A DNA stretch of 33,943 nucleotides from RGIG3102 sp964525015. Lineage in GTDB: Bacteria; Bacillota; Clostridia; Oscillospirales; Ruminococcaceae. Shown here piece after piece: positions 6,396-15,513 of the stretch (position 1 is its first letter; the number at the start of each line of letters is the position of its first letter). The stretch lies in the NCBI GenBank assembly GCA_964525015.1, contig CAZGFY010000022.1, positions 1 to 33,943 on the forward strand, in the 5' to 3' direction. The notes under the pieces are model-generated. The model did not search any database. It was given only the letters and a program-made list of their open reading frames with translations, and was not told where the DNA came from. Position numbers and translations under genes: made by a program.

Positions 6396-7628
6396 TTACA
6401 CTTTTTTAAATATTAATGTTGCATTATGTCCGCCAAATCCAAGTGAGTTTGACATACCATATTCAGTATTAACTTCAGCCGCTGTATTTTTAACAACATT
6501 TAAATCGCAATCTTCATCTTCTACTTTAAATCCGATTGTTGGAAGTGCAATACCAGTGTTTATTGAAAGCTGTGTCATAATCCCTTCAACAGCTCCTGCT
6601 GCACCTAGTAGATGGCCTGTCATTGATTTAGTGCCAGAAACCATAACATTTTTAGCTTCATCTCCAAATGCAAGTTTCACGCTCATTGTTTCGCCTTTAT
6701 CATTCATTGGTGTACTTGTTGCGTGTGCGTTGATATATCCAACATCTTTTGGAGTAAGGCCTGCATCATTCATCGCTTCAACCATTGCTCTTGCAGCACC
6801 TGAGCCATCTTCTGATGGAGCTGTCATATGATAAGCATCGCAAGTTGAGCCGTATCCAACGATTTCTCCTAGGATTTTAGCACCCCTTTTAACTGCGTGC
6901 TCGTATTCTTCAATAACTATAACGCCAGCACCCTCGCCCATTACAAAGCCATTTCTTTCTTTATCAAAAGGAATAGATGCTCTTTTTGGGTCTGTGCTTT
7001 CTGAAAGTGCTCTTAAAGAAGTAAATCCGCCAATTCCAAGTGGAGTTATGCTAGCTTCTGTACCACCACAAACGGCAGCATCTGCATATCCATCTCTTAT
7101 CATTCTAAAAGATTCGCCAATTGAGTTTGTAGCTGATGCACAGGCTGTTACAATACTAGTACAGCTGCCTTTTAATCCGTGGGCAATAGCCACAGCCCCA
7201 GCTGCCATATTAGAAATCGCCATAGGGATAAAATAAGGCGAAACTCTATCAAAGCCTTTATCAAGCCCTTTTGAGTGTTCTCTTTCGATATCGCTAATTC
7301 CACCAATACCACTAGCTATATTTACAGCACATCTTGTTTTATCTGTGTTTTCATCTGTCATTTGGCTTTGTTTAATAGCTTCATCTGCTGCTATTAAAGC
7401 AAATTGAGTGAATTCTGCATATTTTCTTAAATCTTTTTTATCAATAAAATCTGCTGGGTTTAAATTTTTAATTTGTGCAGCTATTTTAACTTTGTTTTCT
7501 TCTGTGTTAAATTTAGTGATTAAATCAATGCCACAAACTCCGTTTTTAGCATTTTCCCACATTTCATTAACGTTATTTCCAATAGGTGAAACAACACCCA
7601 TTCCAGTTATTACAACTCTTCTTTTCAT
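6396..7628 (-). CDS. fabF: 3-oxoacyl-ACP synthase II FabF
   Basis: Condenses acyl-ACP with malonyl-ACP in the elongation cycle. 410 aa, normal for the family. The thiolase-fold catalytic triad is complete: Cys163 in TACASATNSIG, His302 in NAHATSTPMND and His339 in TKSMTGHLLGAAG. The glycine-rich C-terminus NSLGFGGHNATLIF is typical. Lies 55 bp after fabG, one of the longer gaps in the operon, with AGGAAGG before the ATG. Confidence 0.97.
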   Translation of the reverse strand: MKRRVVITGMGVVSPIGNNVNEMWENAKNGVCGIDLITKFNTEENKVKIAAQIKNLNPADFIDKKDLRKYAEFTQFALIAADEAIKQSQMTDENTDKTRCAVNIASGIGGISDIEREHSKGLDKGFDRVSPYFIPMAISNMAAGAVAIAHGLKGSCTSIVTACASATNSIGESFRMIRDGYADAAVCGGTEASITPLGIGGFTSLRALSESTDPKRASIPFDKERNGFVMGEGAGVIVIEEYEHAVKRGAKILGEIVGYGSTCDAYHMTAPSEDGSGAARAMVEAMNDAGLTPKDVGYINAHATSTPMNDKGETMSVKLAFGDEAKNVMVSGTKSMTGHLLGAAGAVEGIMTQLSINTGIALPTIGFKVEDEDCDLNVVKNTAAEVNTEYGMSNSLGFGGHNATLIFKKV

Positions 7629-7683
7629 AATAGTTTTAAAATCCTTCCTATTTTGCTTTTAATGTAGTTTTCTAAAAAGAAAA

Positions 7684-8421
7684 TTACATATGCATTCCGC
7701 CATCAACAGATAAAACTTGCCCTGTTAGATATTTTGAATCTTCGCTAGCTAAAAAACTAACAACTTTTGCCACATCTTCACTTTGACCAAATTTATTTAA
7801 TGGTATTTGAGATAACATTTTTGTTTTTACTTCTTCTGGAAGAGTAGCTGTCATATCAGTTGTGATAAATCCTGGTGCTACTGCATTAACATTAATGTTT
7901 CTCGCTGCAACTTCTCTTGCAAATGATTTTGTCATACCTATAACGCCAGCTTTACTAGCACAGTAGTTAACCTGACCTGCATTTCCTAAAAGTGCAACAA
8001 CGCTTGCCATATTTATAATTTTACCAGCTTTTTGTTTTATCATAGTTCTTGAAACTGATTGCATCATATTAAATGTGCCTTTTAAATTAACATCTATAAC
8101 TGCATCAAAATCTTCTGGCGTCATCTTCATTAATAAGCCATCTTTTGTAATTCCAGCATTATTAACTAAAATATCAATAGTTTTAAATTCTTTAACTGTT
8201 TCTTCAATTAGTTTTTGGCAATCTCCATAAGAAGAAACATCTGCTTTTACTAAAAGAGTTTTCACTCCAAACGCTTCGCATTCCTTAGCTGTTTCTTCTG
8301 CTGCATCTTTACTTCTAGAATAATTTATAACCACGTTAGCACCTTTTTTAGCAAGCTCTAGGCAAACTGCCTTTCCTATACCTTTACCACCACCGGTTAC
8401 AATAGCTGTTTTATTAAGCAT
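7684..8421 (-). CDS. fabG: 3-oxoacyl-ACP reductase FabG
   Basis: NADPH-dependent reduction of 3-oxoacyl-ACP to 3-hydroxyacyl-ACP. 245 aa short-chain dehydrogenase with the cofactor motif TGGGKGIG (9-16), NNAG (87-90) and the catalytic Ser140, Tyr153 and Lys157 (YCASK). C-terminal GQVLSVDGGMHM is typical of FabG. Cluster context between fabD and fabF fixes the assignment among the many SDR paralogues. Confidence 0.97.
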   Translation of the reverse strand: MLNKTAIVTGGGKGIGKAVCLELAKKGANVVINYSRSKDAAEETAKECEAFGVKTLLVKADVSSYGDCQKLIEETVKEFKTIDILVNNAGITKDGLLMKMTPEDFDAVIDVNLKGTFNMMQSVSRTMIKQKAGKIINMASVVALLGNAGQVNYCASKAGVIGMTKSFAREVAARNINVNAVAPGFITTDMTATLPEEVKTKMLSQIPLNKFGQSEDVAKVVSFLASEDSKYLTGQVLSVDGGMHM

Positions 8422-8449
8422 AATAATCTCTCTTTCTCTTTTTAAAAAT

Positions 8450-9373
8450 CTATATATTTTTAATTTCGTTTACCACTTGAGTGTATGATTGCATATCTTC
8501 AATATTATAAACTTTTATTTCAGGCGCTGTTTTTTTGATAAATCCAGCTAAAGTTTTTCCTTGACCTATTTCAATAACAGTGTCTATTCCTGCATTTTGC
8601 ATATACTTAATTGAAGATTCAAAATCAACTGGATTTTTAACTTGAAGTGCTAAAAGAATTTTCAGCCTTTCAACATCGCTAGTTGGCTCGGCTATTGTGT
8701 TTAGTACAACTGGAATAGTTGGAACATTAAAGTTTTCAGTTTCAAATCTTTCTTTAAGAGCCTTATGAGCTGGACTCATTAATGATGTGTGAAAAGCCCC
8801 TTCTGTTTCTAAAAACACAACTCTTCTTGCGCCTTTTTCCTTGCAAAGTTCAGCTGCTTTTTCTACTGCTGCTCTTTGTCCTGATATAACTATTTGCCCT
8901 GGGCAGTTTATATTTGCAACGCTTACAATTCCTTGTGTATTAACTGTTTTGCAGCATTCTTCGATAGTTTCTTTATCAAGTTGTAGGATAGCTGCCATTT
9001 TACAAATAAGCCCATCTGCTGCCTTGGTCATTTCTTTTGCACGATAATTTATTATATCAATAACCTGTTCTTTATTAAATACACCTGCTGAATATAACGC
9101 TGAATATTCACCAAGACTTAAACCCATAGCCATCTCTGGATTTATTCCATCAGCTTTTAGCATTTCAGTAACGCCTACTGCAAACGCTGTCATTATACCT
9201 TGTGTATTTATAGTTTTTGATAAATCTTCCATTGGTCCATTAAAAGCTATCTCTTGCTTTTCTTTAGATAATAAATCAAATACTGATTTAAAAATTTCAT
9301 TTTCAGCATATAAATCCTTACCCATTCCAACCTTTTGACTTCCCTGTCCTGAGTAAACAAATCCTAATTTCAT
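8450..9373 (-). CDS. fabD: malonyl-CoA:ACP transacylase FabD
   Basis: Transfers malonyl from CoA to the ACP phosphopantetheine arm, providing the extender unit. 307 aa, normal length. N-terminal FVYSGQGSQKVGMGKDL (5-21), nucleophile elbow GLSLGEYSAL with Ser86, catalytic His195 in EGAFHTSLM, and the C-terminal IEIGQGKTLAGFIKK. Lies 27 bp after the fabK-like gene and 28 bp before fabG. Confidence 0.97.
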   Translation of the reverse strand: MKLGFVYSGQGSQKVGMGKDLYAENEIFKSVFDLLSKEKQEIAFNGPMEDLSKTINTQGIMTAFAVGVTEMLKADGINPEMAMGLSLGEYSALYSAGVFNKEQVIDIINYRAKEMTKAADGLICKMAAILQLDKETIEECCKTVNTQGIVSVANINCPGQIVISGQRAAVEKAAELCKEKGARRVVFLETEGAFHTSLMSPAHKALKERFETENFNVPTIPVVLNTIAEPTSDVERLKILLALQVKNPVDFESSIKYMQNAGIDTVIEIGQGKTLAGFIKKTAPEIKVYNIEDMQSYTQVVNEIKNI

Positions 9374-9400
9374 ATTAAGTACTATCCTTTTCTTTATAAA

Positions 9401-10426
9401 TTAAAATAAGCTATCTATAACCTTTTTAACTGTTGTAATTTCATTGTATTCTCCTGCATTTGCCCCACAGAAAAATAGTCCGTTTTCCCAGTCGCCATTG
9501 AATGCATCGATTAATGCACCTGTTATACAGTATCTTGTTGTTGCAGGGTTACATACACCCATACAATTTACGCATCTTGTTGGGGCAACTCTTTCGCCTG
9601 AAATTATCTTTTCTATCAGTGGACTTTTTAAAGCTCTACCTGGAAGGCCAACTGGGCTTAAAACAATTTCGATATCCCCTTTTTGAGCTTTTAGCATTAT
9701 TTCTTTATGCTCATTTGAAGAATCGCATTCTTCTGTAAAGATAAAGGCTGTTGCAAGTTGAACTCCTGCTGCACCTTTGTCTATTAGAGCTTTAACTTCT
9801 TCTTTTGTAAATAATCCACCACCAACAAATAATGGAATTTCTCCATAAGGCTGGCATACTGCTTTAACTTCTTCTAAAAGCTCAAGCAAGTTTTTATATG
9901 TTTTATTAACAACTTCTTCTGATTTAAATCCTAAATGTCCACCAGCTTCAGCACCTTCAATAACAATAAAATCTGGCTTTCTATCATATCTTTTTTTCCA
10001 GCTTCTAAGTATCATTTCAGCCGCTCTTCCACTTGAAACGATTGGAGCGATTAAAATATCGCTATCTCCAACTATTTCTGGAAGTTTCATAGGAAGGCCT
10101 GCTCCTGAAATAATAGCATCAGCACCAAAATCAATGCAATCTCTTATTATTTCTTCATAGTTTGCTGCAACTGTCATTACATTAATTCCAATTAAGCCAT
10201 TTCCATTTGAGATTTCTTTTGCTTTTTCGATTTCATTTTTAAGCCCAACTTTATTTGCTGCTATTGCATCTTTCCAAAAGCCTTCTTCTTGAAAGCCTGG
10301 GTGAGCCGCTGAGATAACTCCCATTCCACCCTCTTTTGCAACTGCTCCTGCTAATTTTGAAAGAGATAGGCCTACGCCCATTCCCCCTTGAAGTATAGGC
10401 TTTGTTAATTTGTTTAAAGATTTCAT
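9401..10426 (-). CDS. nitronate monooxygenase/FabK-like flavoprotein with C-terminal cysteine cluster
   Basis: 341-aa FMN-binding TIM-barrel protein of the 2-nitropropane dioxygenase/FabK superfamily. N-terminal PILQGGMGVGLS, EGAEAGGHLGF with the superfamily His (H164) and phosphate-binding segments PLFVGGGLFTKEEV and GAAGVQLATAF are all present. Unlike the upstream fabK it carries a C-terminal CX2CX3CX7C cluster (C285, C288, C292, C300) and a further C320. Such spacing could hold a metal or Fe-S centre, but this is not established here. It sits between fabK and fabD in the fatty-acid operon, so a role in acyl-chain reduction or an accessory redox reaction is likely; the exact substrate cannot be read from the sequence. 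Confidence 0.85.
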   Translation of the reverse strand: MKSLNKLTKPILQGGMGVGLSLSKLAGAVAKEGGMGVISAAHPGFQEEGFWKDAIAANKVGLKNEIEKAKEISNGNGLIGINVMTVAANYEEIIRDCIDFGADAIISGAGLPMKLPEIVGDSDILIAPIVSSGRAAEMILRSWKKRYDRKPDFIVIEGAEAGGHLGFKSEEVVNKTYKNLLELLEEVKAVCQPYGEIPLFVGGGLFTKEEVKALIDKGAAGVQLATAFIFTEECDSSNEHKEIMLKAQKGDIEIVLSPVGLPGRALKSPLIEKIISGERVAPTRCVNCMGVCNPATTRYCITGALIDAFNGDWENGLFFCGANAGEYNEITTVKKVIDSLF

Positions 10427-10459
10427 AATACTCTTACCCTTTAATTAGTTAAATCCTAG

Positions 10460-11383
10460 CTATTTAATAGCTTTTTTTGCTTCTTCGTATTCTGACATTA
10501 AGTTTTCTAATATATCTTTTAAAGGCTTAATTTCTTTAACAAGTCCACTAACTTGCCCAGACATTAATGAGCCTCTCATTATATCACCTTCAAAAACTGC
10601 TCTTCTAAGTGAGCCTAGTGTAAACTGCTCAAGTTTGTGCTTATCTGCACCTTCTTTTTCAAGTTTTAGATATTCTCTAGTCATTTGATTTTTTAATACT
10701 CTAACTGGAACACCGCTGCTTCTTCCAGTTACAACTGTATCACTATCTTTTGATTTGATAACTGCATTTTTATAATTTATATGAATCGGGCATTCTTCAC
10801 TAACTAATAGACAAGTTCCGATTTGAACTCCAACTGCTCCTAAAATTTCAGTTGCTAATAATTGTTTACCATTAGCAACACCACCCGCTGCAACAACTGG
10901 AATATTAACAGCTTCGATAACTTGTGGTACTAGTGCCATTGTTGTAAGTTCACCAACATGTCCACCACTTTCAGTTCCCTCTGCGATAATTCCATCTGCT
11001 CCTGATTGTTCCATTCTTCTTGCAAGAGTTGCACTTGGAACAACTGGGAATACAACAACGCCATTTGCTTTCCATTCCTGCATATATTTTTCAGGATTTC
11101 CCGCACCAGTAGTTACAAATTTAATCCCCTCTTCAACAACTATTTTTGCTATTTCATCAATAGCTGGGTTCATAAGCATTAAATTTAGTCCAAATGGTTT
11201 ATCTGTTAAACTCTTGCATTTTTTTATTTCTTCTCTAACTTGCTCTGGTTTCATACCGCCTGTTGCGATAATTCCCATCATTCCATTGTTTGCACAGGCT
11301 GCAGCAAATTCTCCATTTGTGATATTTGCCATCGCACCTTGGATAATTGGATACTTTGTTCCTAAAATTTTATTTAATTCCAT
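10460..11383 (-). CDS. fabK: enoyl-ACP reductase II FabK
   Basis: FMN-dependent NAD(P)H enoyl-ACP reductase, the last step of each elongation round, and the functional replacement for triclosan-sensitive FabI, which is absent here. 307 aa. N-terminal YPIIQGAMANIT (11-22), GFNLML-like segment at 64-71, catalytic His142 in EGTESGGHVGE, FMN phosphate motifs VVAAGGVANGKQ and GAVGVQIGTCLL. Ends with GQVSGLVKEIKP typical of FabK. Lies 27 bp after fabH. Confidence 0.95.
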   Translation of the reverse strand: MELNKILGTKYPIIQGAMANITNGEFAAACANNGMMGIIATGGMKPEQVREEIKKCKSLTDKPFGLNLMLMNPAIDEIAKIVVEEGIKFVTTGAGNPEKYMQEWKANGVVVFPVVPSATLARRMEQSGADGIIAEGTESGGHVGELTTMALVPQVIEAVNIPVVAAGGVANGKQLLATEILGAVGVQIGTCLLVSEECPIHINYKNAVIKSKDSDTVVTGRSSGVPVRVLKNQMTREYLKLEKEGADKHKLEQFTLGSLRRAVFEGDIMRGSLMSGQVSGLVKEIKPLKDILENLMSEYEEAKKAIK

Positions 11384-11410
11384 ATATTAAAATCCTTTAT
11401 ATTTTTAATT

Positions 11411-12334
11411 CTAAGTGTTTAATAAAACAGCCCCATAAGAAAGACCTGCTCCAAATCCAACACATAATACTTTTTTATTTTCTCCTATTTTAGCTTCATA
11501 CAAAGCCATTGGTATGCTCGCTGCTGATGTATTTCCGTATTTATCTAAATTCAAAAAGAATTTAGAATAATTGCAGTTTAATTTTTTTACAGCTAAATCG
11601 ATAATTCTCTTATTCGCTTGATGTGGAATGATGATATCTATATCATCTAAAGTTAAGTTATTTTCTTCTAAAATAGTATTTATCGCTCTTGTCATTTTAT
11701 CTGTTGCAAATCTAAAAACTGCCTGCCCATTCATCTGTAATTTATTATTACTTGTAGACATTGAAAGAACATCTTCATCATCAGGCACAAATCCTGATGT
11801 AGCACCAAAAATCAAATTTTCTTCTTTTTTTAGAATAACAGCGCCTGCACCATCTCCAAATAATATAGCTGTTGAACGGTCGGTTATGTCCATTTTTCTT
11901 GATATTATTTCACTGCCGATAACTAATGCGTATTTGCCTTTATACTGCTCTAATAGCCCGTTTACAACACTGCAAGAATAAACAAATCCCGAACACGCTG
12001 CATTTAAATCAAAGCAGATAGCATCTTCTTTAATTCCAATTTCTTTTGCCACATCACAGGCTACTGAAGGGGTTTCTCTATCAGGCGTAAAAGTTGCAAC
12101 GATAACAATTTTTACATCTTCTATATTTATATTTGCATTTTTAATTGCTTGTTTTGCACTTTGTGTTGCAAGAGAAACATTCGTTTCTTTTTCACCTGCA
12201 AATCGTCTTTCTTTAATGCCAGTTCGAGTTGTTATCCATTCATCGCTCGTGTCCATTATTTTTTCAAAATCAAAGTTCGTAAAAACTTTTTCTGCTTTTG
12301 AAATTCCATAAGATAATATTTTTAATCCTGCCAT
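11411..12334 (-). CDS. fabH: 3-oxoacyl-ACP synthase III FabH
   Basis: Initiates fatty-acid synthesis by condensing acyl-CoA with malonyl-ACP. 307 aa; complete Cys-His-Asn triad: Cys114 in NAACSGFVYS, His238 in IPHQANKRI and Asn268 in YGNTSAAS. ITTRTGIKERR (34-44) is typical. The ATG follows the accA stop codon with no intervening base; GGGG inside the end of accA serves as ribosome site, so the two are translationally coupled. Confidence 0.97.
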   Translation of the reverse strand: MAGLKILSYGISKAEKVFTNFDFEKIMDTSDEWITTRTGIKERRFAGEKETNVSLATQSAKQAIKNANINIEDVKIVIVATFTPDRETPSVACDVAKEIGIKEDAICFDLNAACSGFVYSCSVVNGLLEQYKGKYALVIGSEIISRKMDITDRSTAILFGDGAGAVILKKEENLIFGATSGFVPDDEDVLSMSTSNNKLQMNGQAVFRFATDKMTRAINTILEENNLTLDDIDIIIPHQANKRIIDLAVKKLNCNYSKFFLNLDKYGNTSAASIPMALYEAKIGENKKVLCVGFGAGLSYGAVLLNT

Positions 12335-13147
12335 TTATATCCCCTTTAAATTTCTGCCAATATCTCTTATTTTTTCATATCTCTGACTTTTAATTTTTTC
12401 AGGCTTTAGTTTTAGCGTTTCATTTAAATGCTTACTTAAGCTTTTATCTATATCACGAAAAAGTTTTGATGTATTTAGCTCTTCATTATTTATTTCTTCT
12501 CTTATAACTTCATCCGCAATATTATATTCCTGTAAATCATAAGAAGTAAGCTTCATAATTTCAGCCGCTTCCTGCCATTTAGAGGAATCTTTCCAAATAA
12601 TTGAAGCAAATCCTTCTGGGGATAAAACTGAGAAAACTGAATTTTCTAGCATTATTATTTTATTTGCAGCTGATAGTGCAAGTGCACCGCCTGAGCCACC
12701 TTCCCCTGTTACAAATGAAATCACAGGAACAGTTAGACTACTTAAAAGTGATAGACATTCTGCGATAGCTTCCCCTTGTCCGTGCTCTTCTGCTTCCATC
12801 CCAGGATATGCACCTGGTGTATCAACAAAAGTTATAATTGGTCTATTAAATTTTTCTGCTTGTTTGATTAATCTTTGAGCTTTTCTATATCCAGCTGGAT
12901 TGGGCATACCAAAATTATATTTAATATTTTCTTCTAAAGTTTTTCCTTTTCTGTGTCCTATTACAGTTACTGGTATACCTTTATATATAGCAATTCCACC
13001 TAAAATACTAGCGTCTTCTTTATATTGCCTATCTCCACAAAGCTCCACAAAGTCAGTGAAAATATTCTTTATATATTCATCTATATTTGGTCTTTTTGGA
13101 TCTCTAGCTAATGAAACCCTTTGTGCTGCTGTTATACTATTTTTCAT
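12335..13147 (-). CDS. accA: acetyl-CoA carboxylase carboxyltransferase subunit alpha
   Basis: With AccD transfers the carboxyl group from carboxybiotin to acetyl-CoA, forming malonyl-CoA. 270 aa, slightly shorter than the roughly 315-aa E. coli protein at the N-terminus. Characteristic segments: RPNIDEYIKNIFTDFVELCGDR, TPGAYPGMEAEEHGQGEAIA, GEGGSGGALALSAANKIIMLE and SPEGFASIIWKDSSKW. Starts 31 bp after accD and abuts fabH directly. Confidence 0.96.
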   Translation of the reverse strand: MKNSITAAQRVSLARDPKRPNIDEYIKNIFTDFVELCGDRQYKEDASILGGIAIYKGIPVTVIGHRKGKTLEENIKYNFGMPNPAGYRKAQRLIKQAEKFNRPIITFVDTPGAYPGMEAEEHGQGEAIAECLSLLSSLTVPVISFVTGEGGSGGALALSAANKIIMLENSVFSVLSPEGFASIIWKDSSKWQEAAEIMKLTSYDLQEYNIADEVIREEINNEELNTSKLFRDIDKSLSKHLNETLKLKPEKIKSQRYEKIRDIGRNLKGI

Positions 13148-13178
13148 ATTTTAAATTTTTCCTTTCAATTATAAAGGA

Positions 13179-14048
13179 TTATTTATTTAAAGAGTGAATT
13201 TTTAAAACACTAGCTAATGTATCTCTTATTTCATCTCTTTTAACAATCATATCAATAAATCCAGAATCTAAAACATATTCAGCCGTTTGAAATCCTTCTG
13301 GAAGCTTTTGCCTTATAGTCTGCTCAATAACTCTAGGTCCTGCAAATGCAACTAGAGCCTTTGGCTCTGCGATAATAATATCTCCTAAAGATGCAAATGA
13401 AGCTGTAACTCCACCTGTTGTAGGATTTGTTAAAACTGTTATATATAATAGTCCTTTATCGCTATGAGCTTTTAGCGCCGAAGATGTTTTTGCCATTTGA
13501 AACAATGAATAAATGCCTTCCTGCATTCTAGCACCGCCAGAAGCTGTAAAAATCACCACTGGCATTCTATTTTTAGTTGCATATTCAAATAAAAGTGTTA
13601 TCTTTTCGCCTGTTGCACTGCCAAGACTACCCATTAAAAATCTAGTATCCATAACTGCAACAGCTGTTTTAACTTTATTTATTTCACCAATAGCACAAAT
13701 TACCGATTCACCAAGACCTGTGTTTTCTCTTAGTCCTTCTATTTTTTCTTCATAATTTGGATACCCTAGTGGGTCTGCTGTTACAATATCTGAAAAAATT
13801 TCTTTATATTTTTTATTATCAAACACGCCTTCCAGCCTTCTTCTTGCTGAAAGTGGATAATAATAATCACATATAGGGCAGATATTATTATTGTTTCTTA
13901 TATCTGTGTTTTCAACTTCATTTTGACAATTCTTACAAACTATCATCTTTGAAGTAACTTTAACTTTACTAAAATTAGACGGTTTTTGTTCTGCTAATTT
14001 ATTTAAAAAAGTTTTTCTATTTTGAAATGGATTCATAATATTAGCCAT
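13179..14048 (-). CDS. accD: acetyl-CoA carboxylase carboxyltransferase subunit beta
   Basis: 289-aa carboxyltransferase subunit with the N-terminal zinc ribbon (C38, C41, C57, C60) and crotonase-like core: FTASGGARMQEGIYSLFQMAKTS, TNPTTGGVTASFASLGD, EPKALVAFAGPRVIEQT. Partner of accA immediately downstream. Two starts are possible: ATG 14048 lies almost on top of AAAGGA, while ATG 14036 (MNPFQN) has that site 12 nt upstream; neither spacing is ideal, so the first was kept. Confidence 0.96.
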   Translation of the reverse strand: MANIMNPFQNRKTFLNKLAEQKPSNFSKVKVTSKMIVCKNCQNEVENTDIRNNNNICPICDYYYPLSARRRLEGVFDNKKYKEIFSDIVTADPLGYPNYEEKIEGLRENTGLGESVICAIGEINKVKTAVAVMDTRFLMGSLGSATGEKITLLFEYATKNRMPVVIFTASGGARMQEGIYSLFQMAKTSSALKAHSDKGLLYITVLTNPTTGGVTASFASLGDIIIAEPKALVAFAGPRVIEQTIRQKLPEGFQTAEYVLDSGFIDMIVKRDEIRDTLASVLKIHSLNK

Positions 14049-14076
14049 TCCTTTCTATTTATTATACAATATTTTA

Positions 14077-15450
14077 CTAAACTTCGCTTGCTGCTTCATT
14101 ATAAGCTTTTAAAATATCATCTATATTTTCACCAACAAAAAAAGTGTTATAATCGCCTTTTAAAACTTCTTTGTGATACATTAATAAATGCTGAAATTCT
14201 AAAGTTGTTTTAACGCCTAGTATAACAGTTTCTTCAAGTGCTCTTCTCATTTTTCTTACCGCTTCAAGACGAGTTTGCCCATGAACTATTATTTTACCCA
14301 CCATTGAATCATAAAAAGGAACTAGTTGCATACCATTATAAATACTGCTATCAACCCTTACCCCATTACCTCCTGCAAAATGTAAAAACTCAATCTTACC
14401 AGGTGATGGCGCAAAATCATTTTGTGTGTCTTCAGCATTTATTCTACATTCAATTGCATGTCCATTAAATGTTACTTCTTTAAAGCTTAAAGCTAAATTT
14501 GAAGCAATTCTAAGCTGCTCTTTAACTATATCAATACCTGTTATCATCTCTGTAACTGGATGTTCAACTTGAATTCTAGTGTTCATTTCAATAAAGTAGA
14601 AATTGTTATCTTTATCTAATATAAATTCAATTGTTCCAGCGTTTGTATAATTTGCAGCAATAGCCGCTTTTACGGCAGCATCACCCATTCTATCCCTTAA
14701 ATCTTTGCTTAAAGCAGGGCTAGGTGCTTCTTCTAATAGCTTTTGTCCACGGCGCTGAATAGAGCAATCTCTTTCACCTAAATGAAAAACATTTCCAAAA
14801 TTATCAGCTAGAATTTGAAACTCAATATGCTTTGGTGCGTATATATATTTTTCCATATATAAACTGCCATCGCCAAAGCAATTAACAGCTTCAAGGGATG
14901 CTGAATTATAATTATCTAAAAGTTCGTCTTTAGTATTAACAATTCTAATGCCTCTACCGCCGCCACCACTTGACGCTTTAAGTAAAACCGGGTATCCAAT
15001 TTCTTCTGCCATTTTTTCTGCGTGATTATAATCACTTAAAATACCCTCAGAGCCTGGAACAACCGGTACTCCTGCTGAAATCATTAGAGATTTTGCTTTT
15101 GCTTTATTTCCCATATTATCAATAACTTCTGCTTTTGGACCTATGAATTTAATTCCGTGTTTTTCACACAGTCTTGCAAAATCGGAATTTTCGGATAAAA
15201 ATCCATATCCTGGGTGAATAGCATCACATCCAGTTGCAAGAGCAGCTGAAATAATATTATTCATATTCAAATAACTATCTGCCGCCTTGCTCGGACCTAT
15301 ACAAACTGCTTTTGTAGCTGTTTGTATATGAAGTGCATCTTTATCAGCAACTGAATAAACAGCGACTGTTTCTATATTTAATTCTCTACAAGCTCTAATA
15401 ACTCTTATCGCTATTTCGCCTCTATTGGCAATTAACACTCTTTTTAACAT
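14077..15450 (-). CDS. accC: acetyl-CoA carboxylase biotin carboxylase subunit
   Basis: ATP-dependent carboxylation of biotin on AccB. 457 aa, normal length. N-terminal LIANRGEIAIRVIRACREL, HPGYGFLSEN, ATP-grasp glycine loop SSGGGGRGIRIV, ERDCSIQRRGQKLLEE, EFILD and the catalytic EMNTRIQVEHPVTEMITG. Follows accB by 63 bp containing a perfect 20-bp palindrome; 28 bp separate it from accD. Confidence 0.97.
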   Translation of the reverse strand: MLKRVLIANRGEIAIRVIRACRELNIETVAVYSVADKDALHIQTATKAVCIGPSKAADSYLNMNNIISAALATGCDAIHPGYGFLSENSDFARLCEKHGIKFIGPKAEVIDNMGNKAKAKSLMISAGVPVVPGSEGILSDYNHAEKMAEEIGYPVLLKASSGGGGRGIRIVNTKDELLDNYNSASLEAVNCFGDGSLYMEKYIYAPKHIEFQILADNFGNVFHLGERDCSIQRRGQKLLEEAPSPALSKDLRDRMGDAAVKAAIAANYTNAGTIEFILDKDNNFYFIEMNTRIQVEHPVTEMITGIDIVKEQLRIASNLALSFKEVTFNGHAIECRINAEDTQNDFAPSPGKIEFLHFAGGNGVRVDSSIYNGMQLVPFYDSMVGKIIVHGQTRLEAVRKMRRALEETVILGVKTTLEFQHLLMYHKEVLKGDYNTFFVGENIDDILKAYNEAASEV

Positions 15451-15475
15451 TTTTAAATTAATCCCTTTCTAAAAT

Positions 15476-15495
15476 CCTTGATTTATAAATCAAGG
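15476..15495. other. perfect palindrome in the accB-accC spacer
   Basis: CCTTGATTTA / TAAATCAAGG forms a self-complementary 20-mer midway between accB and accC, followed on the coding (minus) strand by ATTTTAG. It could fold in mRNA as a stability or attenuation hairpin, or bind a dimeric regulator. No function shown. Confidence 0.5.
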
Positions 15496-15513
15496 CATTT
15501 AGTTTTGATAATA

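Noticed and set aside
6556..7662. Plus-strand frames opposite fabF
   Set aside because: Antisense shadows of a well-supported fabF gene; low-complexity hydrophobic translations and no ribosome sites.
14022..14468. Plus-strand frames opposite accC/accD
   Set aside because: Antisense shadows with atypical composition (His/Leu/Tyr-rich); accC and accD fully explain the region.
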